NCBI RefSeq assembly: GCF_008831285.2
Contig: NC_045143.1
Location: 496,001 to 560,000 of the forward strand
DNA from: Nymphaea colorata
Taxonomy: Eukaryota > Streptophyta > Magnoliopsida > Nymphaeales > Nymphaeaceae
Direction of reading: 5' to 3'
DNA length: 64,000 bases
Under the pieces are notes generated by a model that saw only the letters and a program-made list of their open reading frames with translations, did not search any database and was not told the origin of the DNA. Each line of letters opens with the position of its first letter. Positions within the stretch are counted from its first letter, which is position 1. Below are positions 11,692 to 25,800 of the stretch, in pieces. Both the position numbers and the translations under genes were made by a program.

Positions 11692-14141
11692 AGGGCAGAC
11701 GGAAGGAGGGGGCGCCGCCTGGGCCACGGCTCAGATGAGTGCAGAAATTTTTTTTATATTAAAAAAATCAATTTTTTTTAGTTTGCCCAACAGATCGCTC
11801 CTCTTGACCCTACCCGTCGCTCCTCTTGGACCCGTGGATCGTTTGGTCCGTCCCTGAAAAAAATCCTGGCTGCATCATAGCAAATTTTTTTTTTGTTTTC
11901 ATGTTGATGTTTAAATCCTGATTAGATGGCTAAGCAACTCTTAAAACCTATAGTTACCATTTATATGTTCATTTAATTGTGTGCGTTACATTGGAGAATC
12001 CAAAAATGTGTTTGTTGGCAGGGAGGTGGTAGTTGAGGTTGAAAGTTGCAAAAAAGAGTTGCGTTCAAATCTTCATAGAGTAAGTGTTTTGTATTTGCGG
12101 ATGTCATGGTTTTGGAAGGAAGCCAAGATTCTTTCGCATTGATTCTATTGGCAAGGTTCATTTGAAAGTTTGTATGTGGGGAAAGCATTGATTGAGAATT
12201 GGGTCAATCTCCTCCCGAAGTGGCTTGGAGAAATGCATTGAACTAGTTGATTCTTTCTTTTCGGTTATACATCTAAAATTAAATGGTTGGCAGCCAATTT
12301 CAAGCTCCATAAACAAACAAGCCATTGATTATGTCAATTCTATGCTTCGTACATAACATTTAAAAAAAAAAATTATTCAAAGGGAAATTTGCTAGAAAAC
12401 TAGGCCAACTACTTCTACAAAGTGTTGGATGGTTGGGGATGTAAAGCCTTTGCGTCAATTTTTAGTTGTACCAGATTTGATTTCGTCCCGACTTCTTATT
12501 TCCCAGGTTAAATGACTTACATGATCTCTAATCACCTACTAGTTAACAAGAGATTATTATTATTGATGAGTCTAACCTCATTAAGAATCAAACTAGCAAC
12601 TTCCTTGTACACCCGGAGCACAGATAGGTGGGGTCGTCATAGGGCACAAGTTAATTTGAAACTTTGAATTTACATCTTGGATTTCAGTGGACATAAGTCT
12701 ATTTATATGGAGCGGTGAAGCGGCCCCACTAGACCCAGGTTGCTACCCCGAGTCCAATTGAAAATTTATTAATTAAATATTTATTATTTCAGAGAAAAAT
12801 AAAATCTGGCTCCATAAAACCACTAGATGATGGCAAATCTACCACAGAATTGAGTCCAACCGGAGCCAAATAACAACTTGCTAAAGTGGGTATCTGCACA
12901 TTTTATTAGGTCAACAAAAATGTATCCCAATCTCAACTTAAATTTAAATAAGCAGGGAATATGTGTCGGTCGGCGGGGTTTGGTCGAGTTTGATCCGATC
13001 CAAATAACATTGAGCGCAAATTTTTTTTCCCATTTTTTGCTGAGAAAAAAAGTATGGCGGTTAGCTTACCGCCTACCTTGAGAGCACCTAAATGAAGTGA
13101 TTACTTAAGCTACGAAATAAAAAAAATTAAATATAGCAAACTCGGACCGACATTAGCCTCGAAGCGTTGCTTCGTGAGCACTCCATTAATTTACCACGTC
13201 TACGAAAGGACATCACTGTCATAAAAGTTTTTCCGGTTCAATAATTGTGGCTTCATTCTGAAAGCCCCACAGCAAACGAATGCGTTGATGTGAACAAGTT
13301 TTTAATCAAATTATATTTTATCTATCACTAAAGGGAATTAGTACTGCAAATAATTGTTTTCCATGAACCGGCAATAACAAATATGTAAACTGATGGCTTA
13401 TTTATTTGACCACAAAAGTAAAACCGCGTTAAGGCGGTGATGGTTATTAAAGATAATTTTACATATTAAAGTAAAACTCCCTTGTGAGTACAAAAAAAAG
13501 TATTATTAAACATATGCTTTAGAATGATTCGTGTCCTTCTGTATAAACATATATTATTTAATTCGAATAATTTTACAAGAAAGAAATCAATATAGAAACA
13601 CGTGAGCATACGCAAGTATGATGTTAGAAATAAGTCGATAAAACGAGATTTTCTGTAAAAAAAAAAATTAATTACTTTACCCTTCACGTTTTTTTGTGCT
13701 ACCCCCGTAAAAAAATTTCTTGGCTCCATAAGCGAACCTATTTGTTTGTGTTGTGTGGCTCACAATTTTCCTTTTTTCATGGCCCATATTTTGTTTATAA
13801 ACTAAAAAATGACTTTTGACAAGTACCATAACTTTTATAAAAACTGTCAGCTAAAAGTTTGAAGTAAACTTTGTTAACCGGATAGTTATTATGTAATAAA
13901 TTACTTTCTACTATGCCACCTTAAAAGTTAAAAATTTAATTTAACCTTAAGAAATAGCATTTACAAAATGACGCGAAGGTTTTGAAATTTGTTTCGGCTT
14001 TCAGTTTTTATGAAAAATACGTTGAGGTGTTTTTTTTCGTTTTCCTGAAAGTAGAAACAGATCGGGTTATCCAATAATAATTCGACCCGGATTCAAAAGA
14101 TGGCGTCTCCACACGCGGAAGCGCCACGTAAAAACGGTGGG

Positions 14142-14420
14142 TATAAAATGGCGGGGAGAACAGTAATTCATCCCCTTCTGCGGGACGAGCAAGATTGCGC
14201 CCAGGAGAGGGACTGTTGTTTCTGTCGATCGAGACGTCTCCGGAGCAAGAGAGGAGGGAAGAAGGTGGAGATGGAAACCCTAGTGGGAGGATTAGGGCAC
14301 ACCTGAGCGTCTCTCTCTCTCTCTCTCTCTCGCTTCTCTGGCTCCTATTTCCGTCCGGCAACGCTGGGGCGGCGAAGGCGGAGGTTCGGACAGTGGGATT
14401 GTTGCCGGTGGCTGCGGTTC
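14142..14420 (+). promoter_or_regulatory. PRT6 core promoter and 5' UTR
   Basis: TATAAAA at 14142-14148 lies about 280 bp before the start codon. Between them are a telo-box AAACCCTA (14275-14282), common around transcription starts of housekeeping plant genes, and a (CT)n tract at about 14310-14332 typical of plant 5' leaders. The transcription start itself cannot be placed. Confidence 0.45.
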
Positions 14421-17400
14421 ATGGCGGGAATGGACATCGACTCTCCTCCTCCGGAGCATTCGGTTCCTTCCTCCACCGACCTAATCGTTCGGGTAATTGC
14501 GACTCCAGTCCAGGCCGATCGAAATGGGTTGCGTTTGTGTTTGTATCCGCTATGTTGCTTTCCCGTTTTCATGTTGCGAGACCAACCCCTGAAAATTGAC
14601 GCGATTATACATTAGGAATTTGGTTCTGGTCTATATCCTTCTGTTCACCAGCCCGATTTCGTACTTGTGGTTTTCCACCTTTTCTTTAAAGTTCAAAGGT
14701 TGTTGAGTTTGTGCATGTGGAAATTAGAAACTCGAGGTGAGTCGTCACGATGATTACTTGGTAAGAGGCTGAATACGAGTGTTTTTTTTTTTTGGAGTGT
14801 TGCTGTCATGAATATGTAATGTTGGGGTGGTGAGGATAATTCTGTTTTGCTGGACAATGTATTGGCACGCATCTATACTTGTAATCGGTTGGGTTATTTC
14901 TCCCTCTTGCTTCAGAAGAAATAACATATTTGGAGGAGGTCATTTTGTTTAGAATCTTAGATAACTTTAATAATGTCGCTGCCACTGCGGGGTTTCCATG
15001 TACGAAGTTGGTGATATATAAAAGACAAAACATGCTGCTGTTTGATTTTGATAAACGGAAGACTTAGCGATCCTAGTCAGATGGATCCACGGCGGCAATG
15101 TCATGACATTCTGTTATGCTTAGAAACACGTCTGTGCGGCTAGGGAAAAAATGGGTATATATATGATAGTATAGTAGGTGATCGAATATTTACCAAAAGC
15201 TTCATCACTGTTTGTCTGCATATCAGTTCCTACCTGCACATTTTAAATATTTTGCTTCTCTTTGTTTGTATATCCGAACACTGCCCGCTTTTATGTGAAG
15301 AAATTTTCTGCTGTAGTCTAGCAAAATTAGCTGTTAAGTTTTTCTTTTCCCATTGAACCTTTATTATTTTATTTGGCAGAGGCTTGCACTTTTTGGAGTT
15401 CCTAAGGATCTACAGGACCTATTGCAGCCAGGCCTTGTAAATTTTGCCCTAAAGAACAAAAGCCAGATACCTCAGTTGGTCTCTGCTGTCTTACCCACCT
15501 CCAGAGAAATATCGGAGCTCTATTCTGTAGTCAAGACTCATGAACATCCAGCTGATATTATTAAGAAAATTATAAAAGAGCAGTATCACGAAAGCATGCT
15601 GTGGCTTCAGTGGCTTATGTTCAAAGGCGAGCCCAGGGAATTGCTGGATGACTTAGCAAGGAATAACAACCACCATGGTGTGTGTGGAACTATCTGGGGA
15701 AATAATGACATTGCATACCGCTGTCGAACCTGTGAGCATGATCCGACATGCGCAATTTGTGTGCCTTGTTTCCAGAATGGGAATCACAAAGATCATGATT
15801 ATTCTGTCATAAAGACAGGGGGAGGATGTTGTGATTGTGGTGATGCGACTGCTTGGAAAAGGCAAGGGTTTTGCTCCAGACATAGAGGCCCTGAGCAGGT
15901 CCAAGCTCTTTCAGAAGACATTTCTAGGTCAGTAGGGCCTGTTCTTCTTACATTGCTCCTCATATGGAAAGATAAGCTCTTGCATTTAGAAGCGGGGCTT
16001 CTTAAGAATGTTGAAGAAGAGGAGCTCAAGGTGGACGTGGAGTTGTCAAAGGGATTTTCTTCTGCTATTATTGATATGCTAATGGAATTTTGCAGGTGCA
16101 GTGAAAGTTTACTTAGATTTATTGCGACTAGTTTATTGTCAGCACCACATGCTTTATTAGATGTAATTGTTAGAGCAGAACGATTCTTGCCCAAGCATGA
16201 TGCAAATAAGCTTCATGAATTGATTTTGAAGTTGCTAGGGGAGCCAAGATTTAAGTATGAGTTTGCCAAGGTATTTATAAAAAGTCATGCAGACTTTGTG
16301 AATGAAGCTATCAAAAGGAGTGGTGAAGGAAATAATCTTGATATACCTGAGAATATGGTATTGTCAAGCTTCTCAGTGCAGATCTTTACTGTGCCTACTC
16401 TCGCTCCACGTCTTGTGAAAGAAAACAACCTTCTAGGCATCTTGTTGGGCTGTTTGGAGGAGCTTCTTGTATTTTGCATCAATGTTGATGGTCATATACA
16501 GGCAATTCTTCATCTCCTCTTTTATCATTTTCAACTTCTTTGTTACCTGTTAAAGTCATTGATTTATGTTATTTTTCCATTGTTTCTCCTTTTACCTATG
16601 GATGGGCCTTTGTAGGCAATGTTTAAATGTCATCATTTTGGTAAAGTTAATATGTTTGTTAATGTCAACTAGAAGTCGACTGATTAGATTTGGTAAAAAA
16701 AACATGAATCCTATTGTAATAAGGTTGAGATTCAACTTGGAGTTGGTTTGTACAAGGCTAGTTACCATTGTGAACTCCTTGAGCTGTATGAAAATTTATT
16801 TAATTTGCATTTTTAACATTAGATCAACATAATTGAACATAAATTTGGATATGGTCTGAGATTGTGAATGGATCTTCAGAGTGACTTGTTCAACTAATTT
16901 TTCCTTTTGAGTCTGAATCCAAGCCTGAACTCCGTTCCATTGCAACAAGTTAATTGAATATTCTAATGTTGAATCTACATGCAACATGGGTCTGACCCAT
17001 TTATATAAACCTAAACATGTTCTCATAGAATGACTACTCTAAGGATTTGAAAGACTTTGCCTGGATCTGGGACTGTATATGTCCTTATTAGCTTGTAAAC
17101 AATGCACTGGACAAACTCATGTCATAGACATTATGTTGGCTGATACTTAGACGACAGATCTGGTCTTTTGGAGTTGGAAGATGCATTTTTCTCATTTGAT
17201 AATTTTAGGTCCATGGCTGTCTGATCTTATTCTATTCCTATATTCCGTTTAACTTGATTCATCTCTTGGTACATATCTTTGTAGTGTGTAGTCAAAGAGT
17301 GCTTCCAAAGCACCACCTAGAGACTCTAGGTGTAAGTCTAGGTACCTATGGCTACCAAGGAGTTTAGGCAAGTGCTAGCAGCAGAGAAGTTGGCTTTTTT

Positions 17401-18182
17401 ATTGTTTTCGAAGGCTATGTGATGTTATCCTAATTGTTTTAACTTTTAATCATGTGAGAGTCTCTTGTGATTGCTTTGGTTGTTTAAACTTTAAACTAAT
17501 GTTGCAATTTTCAAGTTCATATGACTTGCTTTACGGTCCGGACCAAGGTGTCACGACCTATTAGGAAGTGACCAGGCCTTTTAGGGGCCTCCTCAACTAG
17601 GTATCAACACATACTTTTTTAATTATTTAGGTGCATGATATATGTTATGCCATTCTTTGGGTGTGACGTGTGTCTTGTTTACTTCCTACTTGAATAGGTG
17701 TTAGTTACGATTTAGAAGGCATGAAAGTTAATGGCACTAAAAAAATTACACATGATCATAGATCAAACCTGGGTCCTATATAAAGCATGACATACATGTC
17801 GTCAAAAAGCTCCAGGTCAAATTAATTTTGTAACTTAGAGTGGAAAGACTAGCATCTGCCATTTCATCAGAAATCAGACACGTGTGTGTGTATAGGATGG
17901 GAGTACTGGCATTTGTCATTTTGAAACTTAATGTAGGAATACTAGCATTATCATTTGTGGAAATTCTCAACAAAGTTTGCCTCAAAATAGGTTCAGCCAG
18001 TCCGAGTTTTTCCACCCCTTTGTTCTCTCTCTCTTACAGTTTCACCTACTTTTTCTCTTTCGTTTCTTCTTTCTTATTCTTCCCATTCACAACCATCCAC
18101 CACATCCTAGGATTGGTGAATCCTAGAGAGCAGAGGAGAGGACAGGAGATTTGAATCGAGTCCCGAAAATATTATATATATA

Positions 18183-18217
<35 letters not shown>

Positions 18218-19799
18218 ATCTTTAAGGTTTTAGTTTTTACTTGTGTATTTGAAAATCTATTGTTCTGGGTTCTTCTATATGCTAGCTGTGTAAGCAGTTT
18301 CAACTTTCAACTTATTTTTCAGGTGAATAGGTGGCATTCTGTCTACGACCTTGTTTTTCGCTTGGTTGAGGATATACGGTTTGTTATGGGACACCCTGAG
18401 GTACCCAGGTTTGTCTGTGTAGAGCGCCAAGATATCTGCAGGTCATGGATACAGATTTTATCTCTTGTGCAAGGGATGGATCCCCAAAGGAGGGCAACAG
18501 GTCTTCATGTGGAGGAAGAGAATGAGAGTTGGCATGCATCTCTCATTCTGGAACAGTTGATGGGGAATATCCATTTGCTGCTTGTAGCTGGAGCTTTTTC
18601 ATCTGCTGTTTTTGATGAGATGAAGGATGAAGGCCTGTTTTATACTGGCTTTACAGATATAGAAGGTGATGGCCTTCGTCATGCAAAAGTTGGCAGGTTG
18701 TCCGAGGACAATTCTGGTCATGTTCCGATGGAAATCAAGCATGGTTTTACTGCTTCAGTAGCTCATCATTCTTGGAATATGGACCATCTTCTTGGTCCAT
18801 CTGCTGTAGCTTGGCTGATGGTTGAATGCCTTGTCGCCATTGACAAATGGCTGGGATCACCTAACAGGTTAAGATCACAGTTGCTTGCAACAAGTACCGG
18901 TGCACCTGCTGGTGATTTGCTTTTGAGGAGGTCGGCTAGATCAAGAGTGAGGAACAGGGGTGTTATGAGTTTGTTTCAGCTGACTTCTCTAAATTCCCAG
19001 GCACCTTCAACCAGTACATCAAGGCAGAGGTCTGGTTCTTTTGGTTATGGTGATGCAGATGGTGGCAGCAGAACTACTATGATGGGTAGTGATTCTGTAA
19101 TGAACAACACTAGTTGTGGCCATGGTGGTTCAAGCAGAGAAGTACAAGCAGATGGAAGTAACTTTGCTAAAGATGGTACAAACTTTGGAAGTAGGGTGGA
19201 AACATTAAGCATTCTAAGTTTGAGAGAGTGGTCTGATATATCTTTTGATGTTGGTTCCGATGACATATCTATTCACCTTCCATTGCATCGATTAATTTCA
19301 TTGGTATTGCATAAAACAATAGAGAAATATCACCAGGAACATGAAATGCCGGAGAATAAAGGAATTTCATCTAGCCAGTCCAAAAGATCTCAGAATTTTT
19401 TTGGGCTTCTGTTGGGTGGTTGCCATCCCTGTGGATTTTCTGCCTTCATGATGGAACACCCACTTCGTGTAAGGGTATTCTGTGCTCAGGTTCGTGCTGG
19501 TATGTGGAGAAGAAATGGCCATTCAGTTCTGTCACTATGTGAAAATTATCATAATGTTCGATGGTAAGGTGATGACTTTGTTTGTTGCTGGTTCTATATA
19601 GGAATGAATTCAACTAGTCCCATTTTGAGACTGGGTTTTTTTTACCCCATTTCTCTCTCACTCTCTCACATCTTTCTTCCTTTACTTCTTTCCCCTTTTT
19701 TTTCCCTTTTGACAACTATGTTCTCCACCCTAGGATTGGTGAAGAAGCTAGGAAGGAAAACAGACTTTAACTTAAAAATCCAAACTCATTGTGGAATTG

Positions 19800-19846
<47 letters not shown>

Positions 19847-22800
19847 GGAGCCAAATATGTTCTACTATCTGGTTCTATATGTTGTTCTACCTAATACTTG
19901 TACATATTGTGTTCTCGTGGATTTAGTAGAGAAAATATCTTTAGGCAATGATCATGCTTAGATGTGTTTCTTTACAAACCAAAGAATCAATGGCTTGTAT
20001 CACATCAAAAGCCTGATGTCTGTAAAATGTGCTGAAGCAAAAACATGGCCCATAGCAGACAATCAATAACAAGCATTTCTTTGTGCTCAGGATAAGTGAA
20101 AAGTATATCGAAAATGAGTTTAGGTATGTATCCAGTATAAATTCGTATGTATCTGTGCCTCTATGGTTTTCTTGGAGTAGAATGACTCGTGCAAATCACT
20201 GTAACCTGTCTAATCAAATAATTGCTTACATTTTTTTTGTCAAATATTTTTCTAATGTTAAGGTGGCATTGTGCTTTTCTGGGAAGGAGATGATGACATT
20301 TAACTAATCTACTTGGTCAGTATAATGTGTTAACTTATCTAGTTGTGAACCCAGGTGGTTATCATATTACAAGATGAAAATTGTTTTGGTTTAGACTTTA
20401 GAGAAAGAATAAATTTTAGTCCTTAGAAGTTGGAATTTCATTCAAAGAAAAAACATTAGCAAATGATATGTCATATGATATTCTTTTTATTTTCTACATG
20501 GCCTCCATGTTATTGATGAATAAATTTTTGGAATGTAGATACGAAAATGCTGCAGCACATTTAATAAAGTTATAAAAATGAAGTTTTCAAAAGTGTACTG
20601 ATTTTAAAAGATATTGCATGATATTTTGTTAGTTGGTGCTTAATGTGAAATTTGTATCTTTAGTAATCCTACAAGGCTCTGCTTTTGTTCTTCTATTTTG
20701 AATCTGTATTGCTTTCCACCGTATTTTCTTTTTCCTTTTTATTTCATCAACATGCTTTTGGCCTTAGTTTAGATTCTGGCTTTGCTACTGATTCCATGAC
20801 ATTTGAAATTAATGACTTGTACTTTACAGACCCCTTTTTTCACAAAATTTAACCACACAGACATTATCTACATGTCCAAAAGCCAAATAATCAACACATG
20901 ATATTATGTCTTTTTGATGTATAACTCAGTTATTGTAAACACTTAAAATTTAACAGTCCAGATTGTTTCACGTGCAAAGTTTGAAAATGATCAGTCCACA
21001 GGTTTGGCCTCTAGAATCTGTCCTTCATCTTGGATTTTTGGGAAATGCCTTGAATCGAAGGCCAAGTTTCATACTTTATAGACTGCATATTTGTGGATGG
21101 CAGGATCTAAGGACCCATTTATACCAGTATAATGCAAATATATATCTGGTTACATGATTGGTTGGTTGGCTTGCCTTCTCAGGTGTGAACAAGGATTGGA
21201 CCTTGATCTATTCATGTTACAATTTTGTGCTGCATTAGCTCCACCAGAAGCATTTGTTCGAAGGATCGTGGAAAGATTTGGTCTGGTGAATTATATATCA
21301 CTTGATTCACGCCGTTCTAATGAGTATGGTTCCACTTTTTGTATGAAAGATTTTATGGTTTTCTTAGATCAAAGGGCTTAACTTTTTTTTTTCCTCCTAT
21401 CTAATGTGTTCAGTCTGGTGATTGTTTTCAAAATTTTAAAATTGCTCTCAGTGAAGGGTACAAATTCGATGGTCATTTGTTGTTGGTGGGTGTTTATAGA
21501 CATAGAACACACATTTGTTCACACTTCACAAAACAAAAGACCAATAGTATTTGGAACTTGAGAGATGCAGTTCCATGGAGGGTCTTCTTCATTCTGATTG
21601 TAATCATCATGAGGGGTGGAAAAGAGTCTGCATCCTGTATGGATATTTTTAGCCTGTTGCCTCTACTGGGTTCAATTAGAAAAGGTGCTGAGTCATCTTC
21701 CTTTTAGACACATGGGTTTGGGAGTGTCAGGTAGTCAATTTATTGTAGTTATCTTTAAATGGTGGCATTGTAGTTTGAAAATGGTGGCATCTTTAGGTGG
21801 ATTAAGTTGTGCTAAATGGTTGTTTGCAGACCATTTTTGGCCTTGTAACAGCTTCTGGTAATTACAATCCTATTTTGGGCTTGTGGATGCTGATCCATGA
21901 TCTTTAGTATCCAAAAGTATTTTCAGTGTAATGAAGGAACCAATCTTCTAGAGGTAAACCTGACATACTGGTTTAACCTGCTAACTGACTGGCTGGTTTG
22001 ACCTGGCATACTTGTGATTACATCTCTAATAGTGTAAAGCTCCAATATAATATTATACATGCCCTTTGAACTCCCAAGAATCTTCACCTAGGGAAGCAAA
22101 TCAGGGTTTTGCACTATAAGAGACAGTAGTGGTTCGAAGCCTAGATCAGGTGCATTGTGTGTTGGTTGTGGTCCTTGTAGACATCCACAATTGTGCTAAA
22201 CTGTTGGGTTCAAAAAGTGGGTTGAGTTTACTTGTAGATATTGTATTACTATGGTTGTGTACTTAGGCTGTGTTTGGTTGCGCATGACTTATTCTTGTTC
22301 CTTCTCATTAAAGAAACCATGTGATGATCTGTTTCCTTTTATTTGTTTTGTCCTACTATTGTCAGCAATCATTCTGTTCGAACCAATGACGTTGAATATC
22401 AAAAAAAAATTGTAAACGTTAAATATTTTAGTAATAGTTTCTGTATATAGCCTGAGGTATCTTCCTTTAATTCATTTCAAGAAAGTGCAGGGATGTGCTT
22501 ATTGTAAATTATATGCTTGTCCTTTTTATATGATGACTCACTAACCCAGTCTACATTCACTTCTGCAGATACGAATCAGCATTGGTGCAGGATATGATAA
22601 TCCTTATAATACAAATTGTCAAAGAGCGTCAGCTTTGTGGATTAAGTGCTGCAGATAAATTGAAACGTGAATTGATTTACAGGCTTGTAATTGGAGATGC
22701 AACTCACAGTCAGATTATTAAAGCACTTCCACGAAGTCTTTCTGAGAGTGATCAACTTCAGAATACCATTGACATGGTTGCAGTTTATTCCAAGCCATCT

Positions 22801-25800
22801 GGCATGAAACCGGTTTGTGATGTTTACTTTCTCTCTCTACTTCTATAAATGCAGACAAGTCTACTATCACTACATCCATTTTCCCCTATAAATATTTCAG
22901 GGAAGATATTCATTGCGGAGAACTTACTGGAAGGAACTGGACCTTTATCATCCTCGTTGGAATTCAAAGGATCTGCAATTAGCTGAGGAAAGATATTTGC
23001 GATTTTGCAATGTACCTGCTATGACTGCTCAACTACCTCGCTGGACAAAGGTTTTCCATCCCCTGGATGGACTTTTTCAGGTTGCTGTATCTCGTACTGT
23101 ACTTGAGATAATACGAGCTGTAGTCTATTATGCGGTTGCTGCAGAAAAATCTTCGTCTTCACGAGCACCTGATGGGGTTCTTCTTAGAGCGTTACATCTG
23201 CTCTCTTTGGCTTTAGATATCTGTATGGCCCATTGTCAAGAAAATAGCAGCAACTCTGATATCAGTGGTTCAACAAATCCAAGTGGCTCGACAAGCTCAA
23301 GTGCACATCTGTCAAATGATGAAGAGGTGATCCTGCCTCTTCTAGCTTATGCAAGAGAAGTTGTAGTAGTAGATTGGTCTGATGCACATTTTGCACCAGG
23401 ACATCAGAGTTTGCTTTCGCTTCTTGTTCTCTTGATGAGAAAATGTCGGAAGGATTATGAAGTTAATGAGTTGGGAACATTTGAGTCTGGTTTTGCGAAT
23501 ATTGCTACATTGATTGAGAGCTTATTATTGAAGTTTGCGGAACTTGATGCTGGATGCCGTAATGAACTGGAAAAAATAGTTCCTGACATGATATTGCACC
23601 TACCAGGGAAGTTGCAAAAATTTGGTGGAGATCCCTGTGTTTTAGCTTCTGATGCTGCTAAGAAGAAGGCAAAAGCTCGTGAGCGTCAGGCTGTTATAAT
23701 GGTGGGTTGCAGTTGTCCTGCATCAAGTTAATCCACTTCCCTGTGAAACCTTGTGTCCTCATCTAGTTATATTTTTGCTGGACTTATGTGGAGCATGTAC
23801 TTGTATCCATGGTTATTGGTAATCATCATAGCATAAAATTTGTTTTGGTCATCCATCTTTTTCTTTTCACTAGAATATGCTTACTGTTGTAGAACATGCA
23901 AAATTAGTTGTCATGGTGATTGATTAGACTTGGATGCCCAGTGTCTTTTTTTTTTTTTTTTTAATCAGGTTGGCTCAATAACTTGAATGGCAGAGTTTGG
24001 TACTTTTTTATGCTAGCACATGAATGAAATATGGATGATTCCATCTGTGCTGCAAAGTAAATAAAGTTGGGACACAACAGAGCAAGGAAGCTCTAGGGTA
24101 TGGTTGGTCGTGATTGATTCTTCACAAACCTGCCTATGAGCAATGTGCATCAAGAAATATAAACTGAATGATACAGAATAAGTGGTCAATCTTGATGGAT
24201 GACCTAGTGGTTGTGTGCTATTTGGTGTCGGATCCTGGTGGACTTGTATGGTCATGGGGTGAGGTGATTGATGGGTTTGCCAAATCTGCTTATGGTCTTT
24301 GGATAGAATGTTTAAAAGATGATTCTCCATTTTTTCTGTTGGTAAGAGCTGATGGCTTTTCCTGAAGTTAAACCTCTAATAATGGATATTTGTCATGGAT
24401 GCGGCTGTGGAGACAGGGACTCAACAGTTATGAAATTTAAATGTGACATTTACAGGAGCAAGGATAAATTGATGGGAATAGTTGTCTGGTGATTGAGAGT
24501 TTGAATAAAAATGGATTTTGAAAAACATAAGCAAGGACAAAAATGAACAGTTGGAACCAAATGAAGTTGGAAACACTGTAGAGATCATACGAGGGAATAT
24601 TTGGGATGAGTTGCAATTTTTTTCTTCAGAATGTTAGTTGACCCAAGTTAAATTTGTTTGGTTATTTCAGCAAGTGTAGATTTTGAAAAAAATTATTGAT
24701 GCTTCATAACTATTAATTACCACTTTCTGGTGGCTATTTATAAGATGTTTTCTGTTTTGGTTTCTTTATCCAGTGTAATTTTGACAAACTTTCCCATATC
24801 CTCCATATGTGCTGAAAAGGTTTGCCTATATACATTTATATATAGGAAACAACTTAATCCCATTTCCTGCTACAATAGTTCCATATGCCTCAGTTAAGGT
24901 GGACTTGTAGGCAAGTGTAGCACCCTCATCATTACTCAGACAGGCATCATAAATTGTAAGGCTGAGGTAATTGCTGAGATTGTAACTGACGTGTAAGCTG
25001 GTAATTTTGATGAATACGGGGAACATGTTTAAGGATTCTCATCATTCTTTGTGTGGGACTTTTAGCGATCAAGTAGTTAGCCCTGTTAGAAATTAGGTTT
25101 GTTGATGATCCAAACTCTTGGATGTTTATTACTTTTTTGTATCTTACTTGGAAGCTGAACTTGGATTTCTGCATTCTCCTGACTGGAGGAAATAGGTCCC
25201 TTAGTGTTCAGGTGCTTAGCATTGCCTTGGGGTGATTGATGCTTTATAACTGTCTGCTACCTGGGGCTGGCATGTTGTCATCCTTGGTGCTGTTTGGTTT
25301 TAATTTAATAATTTAACATGACTGTAGGATCTATTGATAACTGTCTGCCCATTAAGATCAATCTTACTACTGGCATCGTTAAATGAGCTGAATCAATGGG
25401 CCAGGTATCTAGGCTCGGGTCTGTTTATTAAAGGCCAGCTCATGGCTTGTGGCGAGCTGATCTTCGGTTCAGTTCTTCCATATAAGCCGCTAGCAGGCCT
25501 AGTCTGAAGGAGTTGCTTTTCCTCTAAAAGCTTTTCTTGGTTCTGTGTTCTGTGTTCATTTATTTGGTACATGCTTATCTCATGTTTGATTTAGTAACTA
25601 AACAAACATGACATTAACTACCTCTGAAGAGCTAGACAGGGTTGAAAATCAGCTGCCCAGTTCATGAACCATCGCTAACCTCAATTCTTTTGTGTCTGCA
25701 CCTATTTTGCTATTGTTTTATAAGCAGCACACATTAGTACATTTGACAACTTCCCTGTTTCAGATGATGTACTCCAGTTTCAATTGAAATATCTTTGGTA

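Larger units (their letters stand above)
7642..14141. other. Repeat-rich intergenic region between HIPP and PRT6
   Basis: A (TA)n run at about 7696-7716 probably lies in the HIPP 3' UTR. The rest is AT-rich with no convincing gene. It carries a 669-bp hAT-like element (8782-9450), two elements of a GGGCGGAGCC-ended MITE family (9969-10157, 11511-11691), a two-copy repeat at 10493-10632 and a second transposon-like fragment at about 11700-11880. Poly-A and poly-T runs interrupt most open frames. From 12 kb to 14 kb I see only AT-rich sequence and a minor CGAAGC/GCTTCG hairpin near 13159-13173. Confidence 0.6.

Noticed and set aside
14195-14599. 134-codon frame across the PRT6 leader
   Set aside because: It runs through the (CT)n tract and across the exon 1 donor; the conserved PRT6 N-terminus is in another frame.
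22260-22340. GGCTGTGTTTGGTTGCGC, a typical MITE end, in PRT6 intron 4
   Set aside because: Only one end is recognisable and no partner end or target duplication was found, so no element is called.
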